Assembly: GCA_022496205.1 (NCBI GenBank)
Contig: WTXD01000040.1
Location: forward strand, 62,001 to 126,000
Direction of reading: 5' to 3'
Length of the DNA: 64,000 nucleotides
From: Gloeopeniophorella convolvens
Taxonomy: Eukaryota; Basidiomycota; Agaricomycetes; Russulales
The notes beneath the pieces were generated by a model, which saw only the letters and a list, made by a program, of their open reading frames with translations, did no database searches and was not told where the DNA came from. The position numbers and the translations under genes are program-made. Positions 44,840 to 54,912 of this stretch are shown here, piece after piece (the stretch's first letter is position 1; every line of letters begins with the position of its first letter).

Positions 44840-46639
44840 ATGGACACGGGCTTCTATCACTCCCAGCTCGGTCTCCTTGCCTTCGTCTGCCTCCTTCTCT
44901 TGCTTTTAGAGCGCTACCTCTCTTCCAGCAGACCCCCATCTCACGTCTCAAAGGAGCCTACCCTCGAAGACACCCTCGAGACTGGCCATGTCGTCCAGCT
45001 CGCCCACCCCCGCGCCAGCGCACTCAACACACTTATGCGCAAGTATATCCTCGTCTACGCCATCGTCATGGGTCAGCGCTCTCCCGTTCTCATTCCGCGC
45101 CGTGCTGATGTTCCCGCAAAGGCGCCGACTGGCTCCAGGGCCCCTACGTCTACTCGCTCTACCGCGAGCAGTACGACTTTCCCGAGCGCATCGTCGCCGT
45201 CCTCTTCGTCACCGGCTTCCTCAGCGCAGCCGTCTTTGCGCCCTTAGTCGGCGTCTGGGCGGACACCTAGTACGTTCCCGCATCTTGACGTAACTGATGG
45301 AACTACCCCTCACGCGCCTTCCTCCGCGCACAGCGGGCGCAAACGCATCTGCCTCCTCTTCTGCGTCCTCTACGCCACCACGTGCGCGCTCCTCCTCTTC
45401 CCCTTCTTCCCGCTCCTCCTCCTCGCCCGCGTCTTTGGCGGCATCGCTACCTCCATCCTCTTCTCCGCGTTCGAGAGCTGGCTCGTCTCGTCCAGCTCCA
45501 ACGCCGGGCTGCAGAGCGAGGACCTGAGCGCGATCATGGGCCGCGCGACGCTCGTCAACGGCTTTGTCGCCACGACCGCCGGGGTGCGTCCGCCCATGCT
45601 AGCTCACGAGCGCGAGTGTTGACATGAACGCGCGCGTCTCTTTGTAGATCGTGTCGAACCAGCTCGTCGAGTGGAACAGCGGCGGCTTCCGCTCGCCCTT
45701 CGTCGCGAGCGGCGGCCTGCTGCTCCTCGCCTGGCTCGTCATCTCCGGCAGCTGGTCCGAGAACTACGGCGGCGGTGCCGCGCAGGCCTCGACGGACATA
45801 TTCCAGGTCCGGCGCCTGGGCGCCGCATGGCGCATCGTCGCAGCCGGTGCGTGCACCCACCCTCCCGCGCGCGCACACCCACACGTCTGACGGCGCCGCA
45901 CAGACCCGGTCCTGCTCGTGCTCGGCCTGACGCAGACGATCTTCGAGGGCTCGATGTACCTCTTCGTCTTCATCTGGGTCCCCACGCTGCAAGAGTCGTC
46001 CCTCGCGCCGTCCTTCCTCCCGCTCGGCTACATCTTCTCCGCCTTCATGGTCGCCATGATGCTCGGCTCGCTCCTCTACACCTTCGTCACCGCGCACTGG
46101 TACCGCCCGGCCCCCGCGCCCGTCGTGCAGGCGCACGCGCGCTCCGCGTCCGTCGTCTCGCTCGCGGGCGGCGGCGCCGCGGGCGACTCGTCGCTCGTGC
46201 TGCACGCGCAGCTGTCCGCGCTCGTGTGCGCGGCGGCGGCGCTCGCGTTTGCCGCGTGCGCCGCCGTCGGCGCGGGCAAGGGCGCGCGCGCGGAGCACTT
46301 GAAGTTCTGGGCGTTCTGTGTGTTCGAGGCGTGCGTCGGGATGTACTACCCCGTGCAGGGCATGCTGCGCGGCGCGCTGATCGCGAACGAGCACCGCGCG
46401 ACGGTGCGTGCTTCTCTTCCCGCGGGCCGAGCTGACGCTGACTGACGCGCGCGCAGCTGTCGGCGCTGTTCCGCGTGCCGCTGAACGTGTTCGTGGTCGT
46501 TTCGCTGCTCACGGGCGTGTCGTCCGCGCGCGACGCGGTGCTCACGACGTGCGCGGTCGTGCTCGGCATCTCGTCGATCACGACCGCGCTCGTGGTCCTC
46601 CCGCGCGTCGACGCGCTCCCGCCCAGCCGGACGGCGTAG
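44840..46639 (+). CDS. MFSD5-like major facilitator (molybdate-anion transporter family)
   Basis: Six exons (44840-45071, 45122-45269, 45334-45583, 45648-45846, 45904-46403, 46457-46639) give 503 aa. An N-terminal helix (LGLLAFVCLLLLLLERYL) is followed by a loop, then MGADWLQGPYVYSLYREQYD, the family signature. Next come FVTGFLSAAVFAPLVGVWADTYGRKR (MFS loop 2-3 motif), GGIATSILFSAFESWLV, GFRSPFVASGGLLLLAWLVI, then TQTIFEGSMYLFVFIWVPTL and FEACVGMYYPVQGMLRG. This matches MFS_5 proteins, implicated in molybdate uptake in algae and mammals; transport by this protein is inferred. The TA|C codon at the exon 2-3 junction restores the conserved TYGRK. An Ala/Ser-rich cytosolic loop (HARSASVVSLAGGG) is longer than in animals. 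Confidence 0.92.
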
Positions 46640-46882
46640 CCCTCGAGTCACTCCCTCCCCCCGGAGACGCGGATCAGCGGGGGCGCCCGCGAATTTCTTG
46701 CATATGCATATGCGATGGCGTGCGGGCTGGGGCGTGCGCGCGGGGACACTACCTACCTAGATACTCTAGCATGTGTAATAGAGGACTTGCAAAGGCTGCT
46801 AAGTTATTATCAAGGCAGAGCTCGACAGGAGCCGACAGTGCTCCGCGTGGAAGTGGACGCTGACGGCGTGTGCGCGGCGCAG

Positions 46883-47439
46883 GCAAAGCGGGCAAGTCCT
46901 CGTCGGGTGACAAGGCGAGCGCAGATAGCAAGTCGTAGTCGCGCTCGGCCGAGGCCGGCCTCCAGTTCCCGGTTGGCCGTGTGCACCGTTGCTCAGCGTA
47001 TCGGCGCTGGCGCTCCCGGTATGTGGCACTGCTGGCTGCCGTGAGGTGGTCTGTGACCTGATGCACGCGCGCTAGTCTACCTTGCTGCGGTGCCGGAGTA
47101 CCTCGCTGCCGAGATCCTCGAGTTGGCTGGCAATGCTGCGCGCGATAACAAGAGGCAGCGTATCGTGCCTCGGCATCTGCAGCTCGCTATCCGTAATGAC
47201 GAAGAGTGAGCAAGCCCCCGAGCATGTAGTTGCGTCGACGCTAATGTATGCGCGCATGTAGGTTGAACAAACTTCTCGGGTCGACGTTGTCATCAGTCAG
47301 GGAGGTGTTGTACCTTTCATTAACCCCGAGCTCCTGCCTAGCAAATCAAAGTGCGTATCAAATATGATATATTTGTTCGTTCTCTCACTGAATGTTCCTT
47401 AGGACGGGCAAGAAGGACGGTGCAAGCCAGGAGGTCTGA
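46883..47439 (+). pseudogene. Histone H2A pseudogene, introns retained
   Basis: The exon pattern and peptides are plainly H2A: AGLQFPVGRVHR (46883-47018), [20 protein letters not shown] and [18 protein letters not shown] (47076-47205), LNKLLG then VVISQGGVVPFINPELLPS (47262-47350), and TGKKDGASQEV with stop (47403-47439). The introns keep GT..AG borders, so this is a duplicated, not retroposed, copy. Lesions visible by frame comparison: an in-frame TAG at 46936-46938 where H2A has Gln (SKSQSRSA region), about 20 bp lost after VHR at 46989-46991 removing the LLxKGNY segment and shifting the frame, and two extra bases after LLG near 47282. Several normally invariant residues are changed (Leu to Pro in AVLEYL, Lys to Glu before AGLQF). 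No clear first exon with ATG was found. It ends with the SQE motif of yeast-type H2A. The functional copy must lie outside this window. Confidence 0.9.
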
Positions 47440-48506
47440 TTGTGGCTCGTAGGCCCTTTGTCGCACCTCTTCTCGCATTGTATCAGCTATCCTACTGTAC
47501 TGTAACTGTTACCTCTATGTCTCATGACGCATGCACGTGGCTGTTCACCTAGTTTGACGCCATCAGGTTGCGACTTCAATGTGAGACATCAGTTGGTACG
47601 ATGTCCGCTCAGTCAGGCGGTCTTGTTCCTTCAACCGAGTCATCGAGCGACAACAAGTATCTTTTATCATCGTACCTTGCATCTGTCTTGCCTGTGGTAG
47701 TCAAGTACTTTGCACCAGCCACAAGGATCCTCAGTAGCGGCCACACCAAACAGCGACTCGAGGCAGTTACTCGACGCAATTGGCATGTACTTTTGCGCGA
47801 TCCTCTATCCCCATCTGGTCCTCCATGACGTGAGTAGACCAAGGTGCATCGCCGTCACGCTCTTCAAGATTAACCACAGCTTCTCGCAGGCCATCCGAGA
47901 ACCCACGCGCTATGGCGAAGGCGAAGGCGGTCCGTGACGTCAAGTTCTGCGTTCGAAGGCTGGGTTCTCGGTCTCATTAACTTCGGTTGGTGCCTGTGCA
48001 TATTGCAACGGGCATTCTTCTGGCCAAAGACGAAGCTGAGGATGATTGACTCGGACCTAGGGAGTTCTTGTGGTTCATTTCCAGGAGAACGCTGCAAGAG
48101 CACGATGATCTTAACCGGCACGCTAGTGAGAAGGGTCTTCCTAATACCTCGGAGACGATTCAAAACGTCCACGCGGAGTGAGTGATCCCGTTGCATGTGC
48201 ACGGCCGCTGTTCAACTTCATTGTCCAGACTCGCAGAGCAGTTCACTTGCCTCCGGAGAGGATACTTGTGTCTATGTATGCGTGCAACGAGCCATTCTTG
48301 AAGGTGCGCAGTGAGTTCAGGGTTCTACTGCATCCTTGACTTATGCACATGCATCTCACCCGCCCACGCGCCACATGGCTTGCTTCCACTGTCTGCTTTC
48401 ACTGTTCATTGAGGGCCAAGAGCTCATCCATCTCGTATTAAGAATAACTGGTATGTCCGTGCGAGAACTCTTCCGACTGCAAAGGATACATGACACCAGA
48501 CATATA
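47440..48506. other. Intergenic, 1.07 kb
   Basis: A plus-strand frame around 47601-47830 with hydrophobic patches (SSYLASVLPVVVKYF) and one at 47710-47937 (AIGMYFCAILYPHLVLHD) could be relics of a membrane-protein gene, but they do not join in a clean splice model and I assign nothing. Confidence 0.35.
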
Positions 48507-51158
48507 TCATGGGAGTGAAAGGAACAAAGGCAGAAGCTTGCCGAAGTTGGGCGTGCCCACACCTTCCATGTTGCGATAAGCAAGCAGAACAGCATCGCAT
48601 ACGGCGTAAATCGGAACATACCTGTGACAGGATCCCAGCCCTTGACACTTTGGGACGGTCAATCAGCAACAACGCGGAGAGTAGATGAATCGTGCTAGGG
48701 ACGTACGCGGTGAAGCCGTCAGTACCTATAGAAGTATGCATCAGTCATTCGAGCTCCATTCAAGGACGATGATGCAACGTACCGCAGCCTGGGTTGTTGC
48801 CACTGGTAATGTCGTTGAATGCGTCGGCAAACTTGGTCGAGTAAATAGCGGGGTTGATGAACCCTGTAAAGCAGAACAAGGGTGCTTAAGTTTTCTTTTT
48901 GACGAGCCATAGGTTTGACACCTACCAACAGGGCCCTTTCCGGCGGCAATGCGCGCGTCGTTGATCATCGCGATCATGGAACCCACGACGGGAGACGAGG
49001 CTGATGTTCCAAAGGTGAGCGAGAATTCTCCGTTAACGGCAGTGACATAGTTTGCGCTTCCAATTGATAAGCCAAGTCAGTGTTCAAACGTTCAACGCTA
49101 ACTTCAGCGAGCTCACCCGTTGGCGGAAAGATCAGGGAAGCCGCGTGCCTTGAATATATCAATCAGCTTGATACTCATAAGAACATTCAAGTCGAATACA
49201 TGCCTTGCCGGAATTGTTGTACTGGGCAGCGCTGTACGGCGGAGGGTGCGCCCTCAAGAAGCTGGAAACAGCGGCCTTCTGGTACGACGGCATAGGGAAG
49301 ATATCACTGAATCCTCCGCCGCTGTGGATACCGCGGTCGCATGCACTCTCCGGATCATGTACGGTAGATCCAGAGTTGATCTGCGTCGCTCCTACGGCAA
49401 CAACGTACGGACACGATGCCGGGAAGTCTGGGTTGAACCGGTCCTCATTGAGACCTCCTCCCGGATCGTTCAATCCTGCAAAGAAAGGTGCATCGGCCCA
49501 ACCGCCACGGTTCTACTATGGAGAGTCACTTACCGGTCGAGTTCTGGCAGACTCCGTTCCCTCCCGCAACGCCGCTGTCACCTGTGCTGTACAGCACGGT
49601 TGTGCCCAGCAATCCCAACTTGGCATATTCCTTGCATTGACGGACTGCGTATGCATGGGGGGTTTGTCCCTCGTCAAGACCGTACGAAATAGAGATAACA
49701 TGCGGTGGCTTGATGATGCCACAAGAGGTACCATTGAAACCTCCAGGCGCTGTGTCGGGGTAAATGCCATCCTAAACGGTATCATGATTATCGAGCCTGC
49801 CAGAGGAAGAGCACTGCCGCACTGACATTATCAGGGTCGTCTCCACCCTCGAATGTACAGAAGGAGCCATCGACAGCATCAAGGAAGTTATCGAAGCTAG
49901 CACCTGTATGATATCAGTGATACGTTCGACACGGGCACAGGGAGCCATACGAACCTTCGATGAGATCGCCAGTCTGGAGCAGGGTGATCGGCTGTGGGTT
50001 TGTCAACGTCATAGCGTATTCAAGATCCAAGTCGCTCTCTCCATTAAATTCGAAGCTTTGATTGGACGTCTGTAGGACACCTATATAAAGGTATGTGCCT
50101 TAGCCAAGGGTCAAGCACTTGGATCGAATCCGACAGTTCACCTCCGTCGATGGAAATAAGTATCGGCCTCTTCCCGACTAACGAAGACGAAAAGTTTCTG
50201 AGAACCGTTCAGTAAACGCGCCGGGTCCTCCTTCACGCCGTACTTACTTGAAGAACAAGTCAAGGTCGTCGGCGAGGTACGCGTTCGGCGTAAATTCGAC
50301 TTGTTAGAACGTCAGTTAATGCAGTGTGATTATCTTTCTGGGTTCTCACCGATGCCGTAGGAGTTCTTGTCTGTGGCCTTTGGCGTGTAGTAGAAGTTAT
50401 ACAACGCACGCAGACAGTCCGGGGTAATGAATTGATCGCACTCGTCCAAGGTAGGCTTAGCATTCACTTTGACACCGTTCGTCTTCGGTCCGTTGGCGCC
50501 CAAAAGTTGTCCAAGATGGTCCGGGTTGGCACGCTTGCGGAGACGCCTCGGGTCCTCAGGAACGCGTGTGTTGAGCTGCACCGTAGGCTTGATCATTTCG
50601 ACGTGATCGCGAATATGATCGGGGACCGAATACTCGTGACATCCTACGTACATGACAATCAGTCGAATGCAAGACATGAAAGCGTGAGCGCGTCTCACCA
50701 AGTTGCTTCGCCCCCGAAGTGTGTTCGTAGACGTGGTACTCTGTGTCGAGCAGATACTCCACCTCACCTATGGTGGCGTTCACCTCGATCCACCCCTTGC
50801 TGGGCGAAACATGGATCCGGTCACCGGCGAACCCAGTGCCAGTCAGCCATTCCTTGATCGCGGCGATCGTGGAGTCGCCGGGGGCGAAGAAGTCGGCCAC
50901 TCGATCCGGGGTCCAGTGCTGACCGTAGGACAGGGAGTCGGGGTGTGAGACAGACATGAGGAGCTCGTCAAGCATGTGCAGATTCTGTTGCCTCATGCCG
51001 ATGCGCAGCGGTAAGGTCTTGTCTGCCTCCAGGCGGCGGACCTTAGTCCAGCCGACTGGTTCAGCAACCCGCCGCTCGTGGATGACGTGGTCGGCGCGCC
51101 GGGAAGGTGTGGCCGACGCCAAGGCGCATACAGCCAAGAGCTGCAGAAGTGCCCGCAT
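48507..51158 (-). CDS. Secreted sedolisin-family serine-carboxyl peptidase (S53, tripeptidyl-peptidase-like)
   Basis: Acid protease of family S53. Fourteen exons give 639 aa; all phases agree: 50699-51158, 50350-50643, 50248-50299, 50142-50197, 49955-50080, 49827-49903, 49534-49771, 49204-49475, 49117-49148, 48926-49056, 48783-48863, 48707-48725, 48622-48647, 48507-48562. A signal peptide (MRALLQLLAVCALASA) is followed by a pro-kumamolisin activation domain (KTLPLRIGMRQQN..HMLDELLMSVSHPDS..YGQHWT). The catalytic part shows GESDLDLEYAM (Glu/Asp), STGDSGVAGGNGV (oxyanion Asp) and FGTSASSPVVGSMIAMINDA (nucleophile Ser), then GWDPVTGVGTPNFGKLL at the Ca-binding end. All key residues are intact. 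The intron at 49149-49203 has a GC donor. Wood- and litter-decay fungi carry many such secreted peptidases. Confidence 0.96.
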
Positions 51159-53304
51159 GAGAAGCTGACACGAAGAAGGACCAGAGAGACCAGTAAGAAT
51201 GGCGCTTAAGTTTGGGGGTTCATGGCGACGAGGGCCTCACTTTAAGTAGAAACGCAGCACCAGCAAGCGACGCATGGAGCTACGGCGGCACACTGGGCCA
51301 TCACAGGCCAGCACAGGCCGTGTGCACTGGCGATGGAAACCAGAGAAGCGAGCTGCCGCACCCGACTAACTAGTCCTAGTCGTTGTATGCATAAAATTCA
51401 AATATTTCCGACGGATGTCGTGCAATTGTGCTTTTTCGATCGTCACTTGGCCCAATAACAGCTGGAAGGGCCTCTGCCATGTGCTCAACGGACAACCCAA
51501 CCGCGTTTTGCGAACACTGACCTGTCCAAGGGGCTCACGGGAGGGACACAATGATATCCGCAATGCAGTCAAAGAATCTGCTCCGGATAAAAGTGGAGTA
51601 GACACATCCCCAAGTGGATAATCTTGGGGATGTCCTCTCTCCGCTGTTTCTGAGTACTTAACCGAGGATCAAGGGAAGCTTCGGAGCAAACAAATGCGAT
51701 TACGAGCGACCGAATTGATTAAAGGTGTGTCCAAGAAGAAGGGATAGGAGGCTGAGGCAAACGTACCTCATGGGAGTCTTGAGCAAGATGGTCGTGCATG
51801 TGGTAGACAAAAGACGCACGAAGGAATGTTTAAGTACTGGTGACATCATGGGCCAAGCACGATGCATGAGCGCCAGACGCAAGCCACTGGACGTCGGCGC
51901 TAGTCACACCCCCGGCGAGCCTGCGTCCGCGAGCCCGGAGCTGAGGCCTAACGGAACCGAGTGCTGGCCGCCTTCGCGTTCCTGTCGCGTCTGCCACTAT
52001 CCCCTAGGGGGATATCGACTTCCTTGCACTTGTGCCCTTTTTGAGAACAGCCCAAACGAATATGCGCCACGCGCTGCACCGCTTCGTCACTATGACTTAG
52101 TCTCGTTCCCAGACATTCTAGGAGAAGCCGCGGGTGAGCTGCGACCCGCGCCAAGAGTCCCTGAGCGGAGCGAACGGTCACTGGCTGACCTATCCCTGAG
52201 GGCGTACTGCTCGTATACTGACGAGGCTTAGGATTGCGAGCAGCCGCTCGATTCCTGCGAAAAGGGTGCGCGACGCCATTGCGACCTCGGGCCACGCGCC
52301 TATTGTACTTTTGTAAACAGTGGTTTTAAACTCGATGCAAGGTACTCTCCAGGGTTAAAATTGTCATGCTTTTTTACACAGGACGATCTGCCACTGTAGG
52401 CCCGATGCCCGTACTAGACAAGCATCCCATGTACTATCAGAGACGACAGATTGTTGCTGTGACTGACCACAGAATCGGATGATTAGAGCAACCGAAAATT
52501 AAGAACCCGGTACTTACAGGAACCCAGACATTCTAGATATACGGCATTCTAGTTCAAGATCTGAACGTTTGAACGCCCGGTTCAATCCCCCAATCGAAGG
52601 TCGAGTCAGCTCCGACTCCCGAGTTTCCGCAGCCAACAACAGCCAACGCGAACGTTCTACTTTCCCTCTAAGTTACTGCGCTGTACTCCTCACCAACCGA
52701 GCGCCCAGGAGCACCGGAAAACGACCTACGAATTATCTGGAATATGCAGGTGGAAATATAAGGGAGGGTTTGACCCCCCTTATCTAGTCTAAATATCCGG
52801 CCTAAAGGCTACCCGGAGCTTGCAACCAACCATCCGGCCTGGGCGCCCCCTCATGCAGTAGTCTCCTAAAGCAGACCTTAGTAACGGACGTTCCGTTATA
52901 AGGCGCCCCCCGGCCCCTTGGCCATCTAGAACAGTAGAACAGCTGCCAGATGCTGTGGAAAGGCATTTACGTCCATGCTAGTCGTCGGCGTCAACCACAT
53001 CTTGGCGGTTTCATCCTTGCGCTTCAAAGTCGACGCCGGCTGCCCTCATCCCAGCCTTCCAATTGCCCGTCTGAGGGGCTGCAGCACCGCATCGTTATCA
53101 AGTCACGGTCCGCGACGAACAGATGTCCAGACTAGGTCGTGCGCGTCGCGCTTGCTGCGCAAGGCCATATCCCGACCATCGCGCTCTCATAAAGCGATCC
53201 GCCAGCGTGTTGGGGCACCCAGCCAACTGTCGCCGTTTTCCCCCTACCATAAACCATCTCTACTCTCTGATCCTTGCTGCTTGTGGCGTTTGCTTCACGA
53301 AGAG
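51159..53304. promoter_or_regulatory. Divergent upstream region, sedolisin gene and second seven-helix gene
   Basis: About 2.1 kb. No gene recognised. A 15-bp inverted repeat (AACGGA-CGT-TCCGTT) lies at 52883-52897. A 168-codon plus frame at 51725-52231 is motif-free. Confidence 0.4.
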
Positions 53305-54690
53305 ATGGCGTCCACTCTGTTACACTGGCCTATACTCTCTTATATCTGCGAAACATTCTTCTTCGGTGCGTATCGTCATAGTGTATCGACACGATCCTCC
53401 AGCGCTGAAGCAGTACACAGGAATATACACGGCCCTTTTCGTGTTCTCGACAGCATTCCTCCTGTGGGTCCTCATCACCTTGCCCTCACTGAAAGAAGTT
53501 CGCCCCCTCACGTACCCTCAAGCTTGAAACGCAGGTGTACGCGGACGCGGAACCTAGTGCTCGCTGCATCTGTCGTCATGTATGTTGTCTCTGCGACACA
53601 TTGGGCCATCAGCATAGCGCTTCTTGCAAGAGCAACGAGGGACGGCTCTGTTGTCGGGATCGTCATGACCCCTATTGAGCGGCTTATCACCTCTTACCTA
53701 CCTTCAATTAGCGTATGTACTTTCCAGGTGACCTCCCGCTCAGATAAACACCGACCAGAGCACAGAGCATCCTAGGCGACGCCATTGTTGTCTGGCGAGC
53801 CTGGGTCTTGTGGGAACGCCGACGCAACTTGTTTATCCCTCCAGTCCTGTTTCTCTTGGCTACCATTGGTGAGCGTCGTCCTACGAGAACCCCGCCTGGT
53901 TCCGTTCTGCTCACACATCCAACTACCAGCGACCTCTGCAGCTGGCGCAGTGCTTACCTTCAAAAGCGCCAGCAGTGGCAGGTGGCAGGAGGTCGACATC
54001 GATGACACGCTTGGGTACACTACCTTTAGTCTCACCATCCTGATCAATCTCTGGGCAACCAGCTTGATCTGGATCAAGGCATGGTGCGATCCGCTCACTT
54101 GCGTGAGGCGTTCTCCACTCACCGGTGTGCTGCACCTTTCAGGCAGCACAGGCGTTTCATACGATCGCTCATGGGAAAGAGCACTCCGAGAACCAGAGTC
54201 GAGAAAGCGCTCACGTTTATAATTGAGTCAGGCGCTTTATACCTCTGCATTTGGGTACGTCGAACAGCGGCATGGCCATCTCACGCATATACTGACGTCC
54301 GGGTGTGCGCAGGTAACATATATTGTTATACATGTCACGTGTCCAGGCGCGTCGTTCATATGGCACGCCATCGTCGTCCAACTTATCGTAAGTTCTCCCG
54401 ACCTTTGATTTACCATAGGAGAGGCTCACATATATTACTAGGGCATATACCCGACCGTTATCGTCGCCGTGGTCACCATGCGACTCGGCACCGCCGATGT
54501 ACTATCACAGCCCGGCCACTCCGGGTGGCCCCCCGCGTCGCCTTTACCTATCGTGTTCGCACCGCAGCCTTTGCAGTCAGAGTCACTTGACGGTAGCACC
54601 TCCGACACCGATGACATGACATTGCCTTGCTTGCAAGGTTGCTCTTCCCTCCATAATGTTACGGGCGCCCAGTGCAGACATGACGGATGA
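53305..54690 (+). CDS. Second seven-helix membrane protein, paralogous family to the 35-kb gene
   Basis: The product starts MASTLLHWPILSYICETFFF and then, after a very short (37-nt) probable intron, ALKQYTGIYTALFVFSTAFL. It continues CTRTRNLVLAASVVMYVVSA and GIVMTPIERLITSYLPSIS, then (acceptor just before AGCATCCTAGGC) SILGDAIVVWRAWVLWERRR. Next are YTTFSLTILINLWATSLIW, VEKALTFIIESGALYLCIW, then GIYPTVIVAVVTMRLG and a polar tail to the stop at 54688-54690. WRAWVLW, ESGALY and GIYPT are shared with the gene at 34902-36327, and so are the positions of most introns. The junction after AFLLW uses a weak GTCCTC donor; I prefer it because it matches the paralogue's intron position and keeps phase. 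The first exon is the least certain. Function unknown. Confidence 0.78.
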
Positions 54691-54912
54691 CTATGTAAAT
54701 GGCATCGAAAACATTATGACCGGCGTCATCTCACTGCACCGGCCAATCAACACGCCCGTGAATCAACCTAATCACACAAGGCTGTGTTGCAAGCAACGGC
54801 ACCTGCCGCTGCAGGCGGCCCTTCTCGAGTGCTAAAAATCTAGACGTCGTTCTGCTGTCCAAGGACGCTTATCGTGTCAGATTAGGCAAGACACATTCCC
54901 AACATCGATTTT

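Noticed and set aside
52480..52620. GGTTCAATCCC resembling a tRNA T-loop
   Set aside because: The flanks do not form a T stem, and no A/B boxes or acceptor stem could be found.
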